Notes: a model not told the origin generated them from the sequence alone. Counted from the first letter of the stretch, positions 42,501 through 49,385 are shown. The stretch is 64,000 nucleotides of DNA from Antedon mediterranea (GCF_964355755.1 NC_092679.1:23188432-23252431); one strand, 5' to 3'. Numbers and translations are program-made.

Positions 42501-44457
42501 AGAGTTTTAAAGAAATCAGTGAAGACACAGAAATGGAGAACCTACAAACAAAAAGAAGTGTTTTAAAGAAATCAGTCAACTATACAAACGGCTTAAACCT
42601 TTTGCAATGCACTTTGTATTTAAGCTCAGTCTGTTAGAACTGGGATTTTCAAATCGTTTTTCGATCCCTTTTCATAAATGGCCAATCAAGCATCTTTAAA
42701 TATATTGAGGTTGAAGAGTGGTCAGTTGGTAACAGTAATTCAAAATAAATAAGAGAAATTCTTTGAACCATATACTCTGCAAGAAGGAAAATGGAATAAG
42801 TTTAAGAGAGAAATATTTTTACTTTTACCTGATATTATTGTTGACTGGTATACAAGTACACTATTATTGATATCCCAAACCTAAAAAATATATATATTTT
42901 TAACTGCTTAACTGCCCATATATGAACATGATGATGTCATATTACTACCATATTTGGGCATATCACTACCATATTTGAGCACATCACACTTTTTTATCCA
43001 ACTAGTTTAATACTTGTAGAAAGAGCTTTACCTGAAATTATTACCCAAATGATACAACCTACATTTACACAACCTTTGACCTTTTGTAGCAGAAATATGA
43101 AAAGGCATACAGTAAAATTGTTATTAATTTGGAAAATTATCAAGGCAGAAATTCGACCCTAGCAAATCTACAACCATAATTGGAAAAAACGATAATCATT
43201 ACCTTAAATGTCCTGTCCTCCGATACAGACAATACCATCGCCTCATGATGTGGTGAAAACTCTGCACTGGTCACTCTAGCAGTGTGCCCTTCCAATGTTG
43301 TGTGCAGATGCTCAGACTGTGTATGAAATATAATATATATATAATGCCGATAAAATTACTGAGAGTGAATTCATATTGCGACCAAGTGGAAAGCTTTAAG
43401 ACTACAATACATTTATTTATTGCAAAGATTTCAACAAACCTGAGATGACAAAATGAGAACCTCTTTATCAATACAGACTGCCACCAATAAATCATCTGGA
43501 CTCAAATTAAGATGTTCAACACAGCCTGGTGTAGAAAAGATCACAACACCTCGAATTTGACTACCTGAAAAAAACCCACCAAAAATAAATACTCACCACT
43601 ACTATGGCTACTATACTTTTTTAAAAGAAGCCCATCTCGAAAAATATGCGAACTTGGGAGGTAATGTCTAAAAAATCCTATTATTGAATAGCAATTACAT
43701 TTACAGCATTTATTTCAAAAAGAAGCTCCCCTCTTTAGTTTGCAAAAGTATCTTGAAAAGAAGCCAAGCCAAGACTACTAAAAAAGAAGCCAAGTCAAGA
43801 CTACTAAAAAAGAAGCCAAGCCAAGACTACTAAAAAAGAAGCCCCTTCTTTTCAAGGTTTTAAGGTATACTACCTTGTTCATATGAAGCTCTGGCTTTAT
43901 GGACGTTCCACACTATGATGTAATCTGGTGCGGCAGTACATAGCAGAGGAGGTTGAGGCTGTGAGCCAAAGCAAACACAGCTGATTGGCTTGCTGTGCCC
44001 AACTAACTCCAAAGGCTAGTAGAAGAAAATACAAAATGTAAACACAATATTATTCCATTGAAAATGCTCCTTAATTTAAGAGTTATGTTCTGGAAAAGAA
44101 AAATTTTATTAAAAGTAAACTTTTAGGCTTATGTAAATTTCCAGGAAAACTCAGCTAGAGTTTGTGAGATAGTTGTGATCTTATCTCTAAATTCCTTTCC
44201 TATGACCATTACAGACCATACCACATAATTCTACTGGTTTTGAAGTGAAAAAACACCATTTTAGGGCTACACAACACAAATTACTTTCATCCAGCGTTTC
44301 CCTTCCTGATGTTTAACAATATTACCTTTGAAGAAATGCTCTGCAGGCTCCATACTGCCACCGATGTCCTGCCCATTGGCAGGGCTACATATGTTCCATT
44401 ACATGCTAACTGTACAGCATCACTTGATGTTTTCATACTCCATTTGTGAACAGCCAT
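6470..44457 (-). CDS. WDR27: WD repeat-containing protein 27, 20 exons, 3' end off the window
   Basis: Multi-exon WD40 protein on the minus strand. Exons in coding order: 44326-44457, 43874-44015, 43440-43564, 43203-43316, 42829-42880, 42358-42428, 41966-42080, 41635-41718, 40853-40954, 40602-40696, 40180-40364, 39391-39630, 39037-39143, 38552-38641, 38112-38266, 37739-37872, 24166-24278, 12914-13017, 11341-11438, 6470-6572. Splice phases are consistent throughout and give 787 open codons. WD-type segments are visible (VGHSKPISCVCF, LEGHTARVTSAEFS, GHDSSVNCVSWS, LTGSNDKTVKLW, AIKIWDLRT, LEGHQNRVHPCGLAFSPCG). WDR27 is identified from the order of its features, especially the segments DDIKRYQSQSHYKLV and ITALSAINSFYS and the C-terminal HPCGLAFSPCG block. 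Vertebrate WDR27 is about 830 aa, so about one more WD repeat is missing to the left. The exon 8/9 junction could be read differently (acceptor 40,956 with another donor). Precise molecular function is not established for the family; a scaffold role is the usual inference for a beta-propeller. Confidence 0.87.
8574..8703. mobile_element. MITE copy, internally deleted
   Basis: Left end TAAAGCTCTGTCTACACTAT and right end GTAGACAGAGATTTA, with core TGACATCATCATATCCATAT. Confidence 0.82.
11341..11438 (-). CDS. WDR27: WDR27 exon 19
   Basis: Encodes GSAYVTHPSSAYDLFATS followed by AITDAIKIWDLRTD, with the classic WD motif IKIWDLRT. The acceptor is in phase 0. The donor AG|GTACTT leaves two bases that form an Arg codon with exon 20. 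Confidence 0.87.
12290..12398 (-). mobile_element. SINE head fragment
   Basis: Plus-strand CTGCCTTAACCGCTCAGCCA is the complement of the SINE box A region. The preceding GGTTAGAGCA...GGGTTCAAGCTC could belong to a second tRNA-like element in the opposite orientation. Confidence 0.6.
12914..13017 (-). CDS. WDR27: WDR27 exon 18
   Basis: Encodes GSDKSLEVFDMNVGKSIR followed by VTNDVHERTIHVIKQNQ: a WD-repeat blade edge (LEVFDMNVGK) and the start of the next repeat. The acceptor is TTTTATGTGCAG and the donor is CAA|GTAAAG, both in phase with exons 17 and 19. Confidence 0.86.
13446..13625. repeat. Repeat of ~66 bp with the palindrome TTGATCATGATCAA
   Basis: About 2.7 copies of AAGTTGATCATGATCAACAC + TACCACAGGTTCACAC..., in WDR27 intron 17. 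Confidence 0.88.
13945..14100. repeat. Two short tandem arrays
   Basis: ATTAAGTGATGAG three times, then GGTTGTAACAAGGTTGTAAA-type 22-bp units about three times. Confidence 0.88.
15150..15490. repeat. 22-bp satellite-like array with two unit types
   Basis: About 15 units alternating between CCCACTGAGATATGAAATCA and CACTGAAATCTACAATCAA types. Confidence 0.92.
17508..17663. mobile_element. Second MITE-like element, CAGTGGCGTAA termini
   Basis: CAGTGGCGTAATATAGG at the left and GTTACGCCACTG at the right form inverted ends about 155 bp apart. CAGTGGCGTA is a recurrent terminal motif of non-autonomous hAT-type elements. No target duplication is clear. Confidence 0.6.
17660..17884 (-). mobile_element. 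SINE copy, same family
   Basis: Contains GCACTGGGTTCTTTATAGTG, GCTGGACCTCCAG, CTTGAACCTCTACC (box B complement) and a degenerate head CCATAACCTCTCGCCCA. Confidence 0.72.
18984..19226. repeat. 48-bp tandem repeat, 5 nearly identical copies
   Basis: Unit AACATGAGAGGGTTCCTGAA + TATCAGTTAACCCACTAAGC + TAAGCTGG. Copies are almost perfect, so expansion is recent. Confidence 0.95.
23999..24078. mobile_element. MITE right-half fragment beside WDR27 exon 17
   Basis: TATCACTACCATTTTAGGCA...TTTGATAGTGTAGACAG: the right half of the family. Confidence 0.75.
24166..24278 (-). CDS. WDR27: WDR27 exon 17, isolated between two large introns
   Basis: Encodes the stretch from YQSQSHYKLV to NSFYSCILCYG. The acceptor follows a T-rich tract. 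The first base completes an AGG arginine codon with the AG that ends exon 16, giving DDIKRYQSQ. The donor is G|GTTTTA, which is weak, but it is the choice that keeps phase with exon 18 and the family pattern (Gly-Ser-x-x before VFD). MITE copies lie about 90 bp downstream (23999-24078) and about 50 bp upstream (24328-24454). Confidence 0.82.
24328..24454. mobile_element. MITE copy upstream of WDR27 exon 17
   Basis: AAAGCTCTGCCTACACTATC at the left and AAAGTTTGATAGTGTAGACA at the right, with core GACATCATCATGTCCATATA. Confidence 0.85.
25955..25970 (+). promoter_or_regulatory. Candidate 5'-UTR splice acceptor of the TRIM gene
   Basis: TTTTACAG stands 11 bp before the start ATG, typical of intronless TRIM coding regions that have one intron in the 5' leader. 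The sequence is seen; its use is inferred. Confidence 0.4.
25971..28454 (+). pseudogene. TRIM2/3-like TRIM-NHL E3 ligase gene, disrupted by a frameshift and a SINE
   Basis: Nested in the 13.5 kb WDR27 intron on the opposite strand, without introns in the normal coding region. Starts MATSRLTTFLEDIDEKVLEC; RING Cys/His are C20, C23, C35, H37, C40, C43, C57, C60. The frame then shifts at the five-C run 26193-26197: LPP is followed by TPSSITY and a stop, while the -1 frame continues TFLNNLLETI. That frame carries B-box 1 (CICGKKGQSKTYCQDC), B-box 2 (CSVHNEPLTVYCTICNVAIC), a coiled coil and a filamin-like Ig domain. A SINE interrupts it after DDDCLFV; the NHL part resumes at about 27,750 (SCLDNVIRKYKQSG) and ends at 28454. 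Family members are ubiquitin ligases, strongly expanded in invertebrate deuterostomes. The single-base loss could also be an assembly error. Confidence 0.85.
27429..27735 (-). mobile_element. tRNA-derived SINE inserted in the TRIM coding region
   Basis: About 307 bp flanked by a 15-bp target duplication (ATTG-TTG-TTGTTT pattern at 27414-27428 and 27736-27750, two mismatches). The head is at the right on the minus strand: box A-like TGGCTGAGCGG and box B-like GGTTCGAGGC, as in tRNA-Leu/Ser-derived SINEs. The tail is at the left. Internal block CACCGGGGTAACCCCCTACT recurs in other copies in the window. Confidence 0.88.
28932..28937 (+). promoter_or_regulatory. Candidate polyadenylation signal of the TRIM gene
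   Basis: AATAAA, 478 bp after the NHL-domain stop; another AATAAA lies at 28793-28798. Either could serve the ancestral transcript. Confidence 0.35.
29760..30410. repeat. Diverged direct duplication of ~350 bp
   Basis: TGCCAAGAAAGCAGGTGATA followed by CCACCTGTATTTAATTATGC occurs at about 29957 and 30318, with similar flanking sequence on both sides. Confidence 0.8.
31421..31630 (+). other. ORF made of two copies of a ~100-bp direct repeat
   Basis: A 69-codon ORF in which NRNCNKKVTVNLNYSLGVGC and DRNYTGKVTVHFNCPQGMGC are aligned copies. The DNA repeat (AGTGGGTTGTGACATAATTA and AATGGGTTGTGAGGTAATTA) explains it. Substitutions between the copies leave the frame open and the Gly-Cys-hydrophobic pattern kept. 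No family recognised; probably a duplicated non-coding block. Confidence 0.3.
32907..33058. repeat. 42-bp tandem repeat, about 3.6 copies
   Basis: Unit AGTCTTGTAAAAGGGCTTTA + GTGGAATGCAATGTACCTGT + AT. Confidence 0.94.
34285..34860. repeat. Degenerate ~160-180-bp direct repeats, about 4 copies
   Basis: AACTACTTTAGGGACTAT + TTTTCTTACACTCG recurs at about 34305 and 34470, and in weaker form at about 34640 and 34800. Confidence 0.7.
36313..36577 (+). CDS. Possible terminal coding exon of an unrecognised protein, nested in WDR27 intron 16
   Basis: An 80-codon ORF from the ATG at 36335 ends at 36577. An acceptor-like TCACATTTTCCAG just precedes 36313 and the frame stays open back to it. The peptide has balanced composition (DLSFRRWTGTVPEHFKGK, NPWQPVVHTTYYGPQLFRRH) unlike the low-complexity chance ORFs around it. 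The short Pro/Tyr-rich end is reminiscent of ciliary microtubule inner proteins, but I do not recognise the family. I could not find the upstream exon. Confidence 0.4.
36991..37645. repeat. 65-bp minisatellite, about 10 copies, in WDR27 intron 16
   Basis: Unit CAGTTTGACAATTGCAGTGT and so on, ending GTTGGCCAACCAGATATTC, with few substitutions between copies. On the minus strand each unit contains CCAATGTAAGTAACAC, a good match to a 5' splice site. It begins about 95 bp downstream of the exon 16 donor. Confidence 0.95.
37739..44457 (-). CDS. WDR27: WDR27 exons 1-16 (N-terminal propeller, linker, start of second propeller)
   Basis: Compact block of 16 exons with introns of about 0.1-1 kb. The start ATG at 44457-44455 begins MAVHKWSMKTSSDAVQLACN and is followed by donor GTAATA. 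Exons 2-7 carry the first WD repeats. Exons 8-13 encode a low-complexity, Ser/Lys-rich linker (for example KSKAETKPKKSSAQKKS in exon 12) that separates two groups of WD repeats. Exons 14-16 re-enter WD repeats. The ATG is not preceded by an in-frame coding exon that I can see. A 56-57 bp tandem repeat at 42411-42576 overlaps the acceptor of exon 6. Confidence 0.87.
38750..39010. repeat. Degenerate GCTGCTGCACTGTAGCTGCA repeat in a WDR27 intron
   Basis: About four diverged units of roughly 60 bp rich in GCTGCTG and CTGCACTGTGGCTGCAG, between exons 13 and 14. Confidence 0.75.
39690..39760 (+). mobile_element. tRNA-like SINE head in a WDR27 intron
   Basis: TAGTTTTATGGTTAAGATGC and TTAGTTCAAATC resemble A and B boxes at normal spacing, with no intact acceptor stem. 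Confidence 0.45.
39975..40130. repeat. Palindrome-headed repeat with a GGTCTGTC run
   Basis: AGTCGCGTGGACGCGACT is an imperfect palindrome, followed by repeats of GTCGGTCTGTC and then AGAACGCGACTTATGG. It looks like a dispersed element remnant in a WDR27 intron. No coding role seen. Confidence 0.45.
41244..41457 (-). mobile_element. SINE copy in a WDR27 intron
   Basis: Contains GTACACCCGAGGTACACCCT, GCACTGGATTCTCTAAAGAG and GTACACTGGACCTCTAG, in the same order as the TRIM insertion. The head is degraded. Confidence 0.68.
42411..42576. repeat. 56/57-bp tandem triplication overlapping the WDR27 exon 6 acceptor
   Basis: Unit GACACAGAAATGGAGAACCT + ACAAACAAAAAGAAGTG... occurs three times. The first copy on the plus strand contains the 5' edge of exon 6 and its acceptor; copies 2 and 3 lie in the upstream intron. 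Confidence 0.93.
42909..43032. mobile_element. MITE copy between WDR27 exons 4 and 5
   Basis: Core ATATATGAACATGATGATGT and a degenerate right end AGAAAGAGCTTTA. The left terminal repeat is missing. Confidence 0.72.
43745..43860. repeat. 26-bp tandem repeat in WDR27 intron 2
   Basis: Unit GAAGCCAAGCCAAGACTACT + AAAAAA, about four copies. Confidence 0.9.
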
Positions 44458-45707
44458 GTTTAGTTTATATCTAACAGAAAATAATTCAATTTGTTGTCTA
44501 GAACTAATATTATAGCTATTGTAATATGTCGCATGAAGTTGAGTTAAATGTGTTCTGTGTAAATACTTATTTGGACCTTTTAATCACATTGAGTGTATGG
44601 TACGGGTATGGGTAACCACAACTTGTTACAAGGGGTTCCACGTTGTCGACATAAGCCGCAGCGCTCGCACTCCGGTTCTGTTAGTGTTAGTTAAATTTTA
44701 TTTTGGTCGAGATAAAATTAGAAGAGTAAAAATAATAGTATTAATACATTATTATCACAAAAGTATCATATCAGAGTCAGTATCACCTTTTTAAGTTTTA
44801 AATTTATTAGGCCTACATAAAAAAAAAAATTCTTACATCAAATACCTTAACTCTATCATATGGCCTAGGCTAGTAGTATTACTAGGAAGTAAGGGATGCG
44901 GCCTCTCTTTTATACGCTAGGCTACTAACTAGGCCTACTATTACTACTACAGTAGTAGTACTAGAGTAACTAGCCTAGCCGAGAAGGGCGCCGAGCGAGT
45001 GCCGCCGCTGTCTGAATGGGCAGCCTATTTAGGATATAGCCAGCAGCAGGCCTAGCCTACTACTAGTAGGCCTAGGCCTAGTAGTTATACGTTAGGTAGG
45101 TTTCCTACTAAATAAAATTCGTTTATATTCTTAAATTGCACAGATAATGCTAGTCCTAGAATATAATACAAACGTTTGTCTGATAACACAGTAAAACCAA
45201 CCCTTTTTAAGCCATAACAACACACAACAAACCACCTGTTTTCAATTTTGTGTTTTAAAAGAAAACGCCCTCACTTAAAACTAATTACAAAAAACTTAGT
45301 AGCCAATCAAATTGTCGTATTTATTTTTGTATAGCACACCAAAAAACTGACTTTTGTTTAATTCATTTAAAAAACATATTAAAACATTGGTATTGCACAA
45401 AGTTATAGTTGCTGTGTTCACGCAAAATACTTATAATACTAATTCATTACACTTTTCATCCAATTCCGCCAACCAAAATCTCACAGCAACGCGCTGCATC
45501 CACAGATCCTCCTCGCATCTAGGCCTATATTTCATTTCTTCTTTCGTTATTCTTACCTGTGTTCGATTTCCTTTCTATATTATTTAATAAAAAAATGTAA
45601 TTGCTATGTACTTTGTTGACTCCAAACTAACTCTTATGGAATAACGTTCACTTCGATTTTCTCACTAATCCCACCCTCAACAAATTCTAATCAATGTTTA
45701 GAAGTAA

Positions 45708-46201
45708 CTTACATAGGCCTACCATACAGGTCGTCATTGTGAGGTATTCTACTCACCTCCCTCATCGGAGCCAATTTTCTTTTGCATACTTAAATATATT
45801 TATTCTATTCTTAATTTCATAATTACCCTTCTAGAAATACAAGGGTTGAGAAAAATTGAGTTAGAACTAAATAGTTGTTCCTCTGCACGGAAATCTTTAG
45901 TAAAAGGCGAAAGATTTATGCGTGATGCAGAGAAACTAGAGTAACAACAATTACGTCACTTACAGTATATGTATGTCATTCCATATCGCAATAGATGGGT
46001 GTTGGTTATTCGTTTAATATAAATAATAAATATAACAAACTGAAACTGTAAAAGATTTTAAAAGCGTTATAAGATAAACTAACTGTAGCATTACAAAAAT
46101 GGTTAAACTTACTATTCATTTATACAAATGAAAATTGACTCCGATGAGGGAGGTGAGTAGAATACCTTACAATGACGACCTGTATGGTAGGCCTATGTAA
46201 G
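45708..46201. repeat. 79-bp inverted repeat enclosing U5 copy 1
   Basis: Left arm 45708-45786 (begins CTTACATAGGCCTACC) is the reverse complement of right arm 46123-46201 with only a few mismatches, mostly at the inner end. The left arm is in the position of the 3' flank of U5 copy 1. No clear target-site duplication is seen outside the arms. Confidence 0.85.
45822..45944 (-). ncRNA. RNU5: U5 spliceosomal snRNA, copy 1 (variant)
   Basis: On the minus strand this 123-nt segment matches U5 in order: 5' ACTCTAGTTTCTCTGCATCA, the loop I region CGCCTTTTACTAAAGATTTC that contacts exon ends during splicing, GAGGAACAACT, the Sm site AATTTTTCTC, and a 3' hairpin. The lower stem pairs CTCTGCA with TGCAGAG perfectly in this copy, whereas the other copies have a G-U pair. 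The 3' hairpin has a G-G mismatch and the segment before the Sm site differs from the other copies, so it may be a diverged variant or a decaying gene. It lies inside an inverted repeat (45708-45786 and 46123-46201). Confidence 0.88.
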
Positions 46202-46823
46202 AAGAATAATTTTGGTTAAATATTTAAAGTTGAAAACTGTTGAAACAATGCTGCTTATTTGCATACTAAAATTAATTTTTCCAGGTGACAATTTTGTTGC
46301 CATTTCGTAAAATTTAAGACAGAATTTTTTTTAAATTGACAAAAGAATTAAGACTGAATATTTCATAGCCCACATGTATTTTTCTCTCTCTTATTTTTTA
46401 GTATCGATCGCACAGTTTTCTTGAAGTTCTCAAAACTATTTTACGTGTTCGCGTTGCGTGCTTAGATCAAGGGCGTCGCGTAATTACCGCGTGTTGCGTA
46501 AATTCGTTGCTCGTACCAACGAGTTGCCACAGTACCATGCCAACAATAACATTCTATTTTACATTGTGTATTTTGCTTTTGCTGCTAGACAAGTACCTTT
46601 TACAAAATCTCAGGTACTATTTTATAATTATACGAAATTATTTGCAATTATGGGATTGTCTTAAACGAAAAGTAAGGTGCAACCTGACTTTAACGATAAT
46701 CAATCCCACTTATCATCAAAGAAATTACAAGTAAGTAGAAAGGTAAACAGAATTCTTATGATTTTTTGGCGGAGACAAAACAAAGTTGACGTCATGTCAT
46801 TTATTCTACTCTTACTTTCATAA

Positions 46824-46946
46824 ATTACCCTTGTAGAAATACAAGGGTTGAGAAAAATTGAGTTAAAACTCAATAGTTGTTCCTCTACACGGAAATCTTT
46901 AGTAAAAGGCGAAAGATTTATACGTGATGCAGAGAAACTAGAGTAA
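46824..46946 (-). ncRNA. RNU5: U5 spliceosomal snRNA, copy 2
   Basis: 123-nt U5 copy with conserved loop GCCTTTTACT, hairpin TTGAGTTTTAACTCAA, Sm site AATTTTTCTC and a perfectly paired 3' hairpin (CCCTTGTA with TACAAGGG). Just downstream of the RNA 3' end is GAAAGTAAGAGTAGA, which resembles the metazoan snRNA 3' box (AAARNNAGA). The upstream flank (46947-47005) is the same type as that of copy 3. Of the four, this copy and copy 4 look most intact. Confidence 0.92.
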
Positions 46947-47010
46947 AGATCGAGAAACATGTGACAATGGGAATATGTATAATTAAAATTACCTATCGAA
47001 ATAAATTTCA
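46947..47010 (-). promoter_or_regulatory. Candidate snRNA promoter of U5 copy 2; same type at 47699-47755 for copy 3
   Basis: Copies 2 and 3 share ACATGTGACAATGGGAATAT and CCTATCGAAATAAAT directly upstream of the RNA 5' end, unlike the flank of copies 1 and 4. Because the pair arose by tandem duplication, identity here shows less constraint than in the other pair. Confidence 0.42.
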
Positions 47011-47575
47011 AATTGTCTCTGTATATATGTTGAAACAATGCTGCTTATTTGCATATTCGAATTATTTTCCAAGGTGAAAATTAATTGTGTTGCCAGTGTG
47101 TAAAATGTAAGAGTTTTAATACTTGACAAAAGAATTAAGACTGAATATTGCATAGCACACATGTATTTTTCTCTTTCTTTATATTATTTAGTTACTGATC
47201 GCAAAGCTTTCTTGAAATTCTCAACTATTTTACGTTTTCGTGTTGGGTAGTGCGTCCCGTGATTTCCGCGTGTTGCGTACATTCGTTGCTCGTACCAACG
47301 ATTTGCCACAGTTACCATGCCAACAATAACATTCTATAATTATTCTGTGTATTGCTTTTGCTGCTAGACAAGTACTTTTTACAAAAAGTTAAATCGAATT
47401 CTTAAGATTTTCTTGGGGAGATCAAAAAAAGTTACAATTTACTTTGAGTCGTTGATTTACAGCATATTAATGTTAGACCTCTACAATGATTCCAACACGA
47501 TTTTTCCTGAGCTGTATGCAATTAAATCTTGTACATTTAATAAACAATATATTCATTCTATTATTAATTTCATAA

Positions 47576-47698
47576 ATTACCCTTGTATAAATACAGGGGT
47601 TAAGAAAAATTGAGGTAAAACTCAATAGTTGTTCCTCTACACGGAAATCTTTAGTAAAAGGCGAAAGATTTATGCGTGATGCAGAAAAACCAGAGTAA
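47576..47698 (-). ncRNA. RNU5: U5 spliceosomal snRNA, copy 3
   Basis: 123-nt U5 copy, intact loop I and Sm site; 5' end ACTCTGGTTTTTCTGCATCA. The 3' hairpin has one C-A mismatch. It lies in a tandem duplication with copy 2 (offset 752 bp) and shares its upstream sequence (ACATGTGACAATGGGAATAT on the plus strand, then CCTATCGAAATAAAT). Confidence 0.91.
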
Positions 47699-48589
47699 AG
47701 ATAAACATGTGACAATGGGAATATGTATAAAATTACCTATCGAAATAAATAGGTTTCAAATAGAAAAATTGGTGAACCTGTATTGAGGGTTTTAACACTA
47801 CAGCTCTAAAGTATCTTAATATAGGTTAAACACATTATTATAAAAATAGTAACGTAAATATTAACCAAACATTGAGAAAAAAGTACAAAAACCATGACCT
47901 CATTTGCATATTTGAAATAGTTATTGAAAATCGCGTTCGTTGTTACGTAACAGAGCGTTCAATGGAATACAGTACAATATTGTGTTGAAAACAATTGTTT
48001 AAAGACTTTAATTATTGATAATTTGCTATGCCTATGATTTTAATTTAAAATACATCATAATGGGTACTGTGTAGCTTCATAATAACCAAATCAAGTTTAT
48101 TCTACAAATCACCATTAAATATAAATGTAGGCCTATATCTCGTAGGCTGTCTTGACAATAATTAAATAATCATGTTTTATGCTTAAATTAAAAGTGTTCC
48201 AGTCGTTTGTTTTTAGTGAAAATGTTGCATAATAATAGAACAAAAGTTAATTAACGAAGGTGCGAAGTTTCATTGAAATAAAACAATTAGAATACCCTTT
48301 TGCTAAGGCGTAGACTTTAACGCCCTGTATTTTTTGGTATTTGTAATTTCCTGTTACTTAACTTTAAAATCATTTTTCTTTAAACACTGATTGTAACAGC
48401 CAAAACTTTAGACTGAGATATCTCTGGAAGTAGACATTGTATTAAGATATTTTTTCAGCATTTTAAATCTTGCATTATGTAGTTTTAGTATTTGTGAAAA
48501 TCTCAATTTTGAAAACTTCCGAATTATGTCTGATTTTTATTGCATGTTTCATAATATTAAAAAGTAACAGGCCTACATTGCAGGTCCTA

Positions 48590-48690
48590 TCACTTGGTAT
48601 TCTAGTCAAATCAATTCGGCCTTTCCTGAGCTGTATGCAATCTTTTGATATTTATTCTATTTTTAAATTCATAAATTACCCTTGTAATCA
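48590..48690 (-). pseudogene. Truncated U5 3'-flank remnant
   Basis: The sequence GGTATTCTAGTCAAATCA to TTCATAAATTACCCTTGTAA matches the 3' flank of the U5 genes and the first few bases of the U5 3' hairpin, then stops matching. It reads as a duplicated flank that has lost the RNA body. The same flank is intact at 48790-48903 before copy 4. Confidence 0.6.
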
Positions 48691-48903
48691 GTCCCACCTA
48701 AAAGAAATAAATTGCAAGAAGGAAAGTAGAAAGTTACACCGAATTCTTAGGATTTGCTGGCGGAGATCAAAGTTGATGTCATGCCTACAACACAGGTCCT
48801 CATCACGTGGTATTCTAGTCAAATCACCTTTCCCTGGACTCCATGCGAGTAAATCTTTTGTATACTTATTAAAAATATATTTATTCTAATCTTTATTTTA
48901 TAA

Positions 48904-49026
48904 ATTACCCTTATACAAATACAAGGGTTGAGAAAAATTGAGTTAAAACTCAATAGTTGTTCCTCTACACGGAAATCTTTAGTAAAAGGCGAAAGATTTA
49001 TGCGTGATGCAGAGAAACCAGAGTAA
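48904..49026 (-). ncRNA. RNU5: U5 spliceosomal snRNA, copy 4
   Basis: 123-nt U5 copy with 5' ACTCTGGTTTCTCTGCATCA (closest of the four to the vertebrate 5' end), loop GCCTTTTACT, Sm site AATTTTTCTC and a fully pairable 3' hairpin (one G-U). It is transcribed away from ARV1, whose start codon is 360 bp to the right. The upstream flank (49028-49110) shares ACGTCACTTA and TTATTCGTTTAATATAAAT with copy 1. Confidence 0.93.
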
Positions 49027-49027
49027 C

Positions 49028-49115
49028 GAGACATACGTCACTTAGAGTTTATGTATGGAATTCCACATCGCAATATATAGGTTTTGATTATTCGTTTAAT
49101 ATAAATACAGATATA
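49028..49115 (-). promoter_or_regulatory. Candidate snRNA promoter (PSE region) of U5 copy 4; same type at 45946-46035 for copy 1
   Basis: About 60-90 bp upstream of copies 1 and 4 the blocks GCAATA...GGT and TTATTCGTTTAATATAAAT are conserved at equal spacing, where a proximal sequence element is expected. Position and conservation are seen; factor binding is inferred. Confidence 0.5.
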
Positions 49116-49385
49116 AACCAACTAAAACTGTAGAAGATTGTAAATTATCTTTAGGTTAAACCTAATTTAGCATTAGAAAAAGTTTTAACTAATTGTTGTA
49201 TTCAGAATAATGTTAATTGTAGTTAGTTAAATAGTCTAAAGTTAAAAATTGAACAATGTTTAAATGATTTGCATATTATTCAAATTAGTTTTAGTATGTT
49301 GTGTGTGGTGTTTGTTTATTATCGCACGCATCAGTGATTTAGTCGCCATGTGTGACCGAAATCACTGATGCGTATTATTTTAGAG

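Larger units (their letters stand above)
46235..47760. repeat. Tandem segmental duplication carrying U5 copies 2 and 3
   Basis: The block beginning TTGAAACAATGCTGCTTATT at about 46238 recurs at about 47030. It is followed by matching AT-rich DNA, a matching CGTGTTGCGTA and TCGTTGCTCGTACCAACGA segment, and then the next U5 gene. Offsets are about 750-790 bp, with small indels. Confidence 0.85.

Noticed and set aside
48470-48889. 139-codon plus-strand ORF
   Set aside because: Runs through two copies of the U5 3' flank; the internal duplication (GILVKS) is the duplicated flank, not protein repeats.
45822-49026. Minus-strand ORFs at 46700-47038, 47473-47715 and 48819-49034 share the peptide SRINLSPFTKDFRVEEQLLS, which looks like a conserved protein family
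   Set aside because: The shared stretch is a conceptual translation of the U5 snRNA sequence itself; it is repeated because the RNA gene is repeated.
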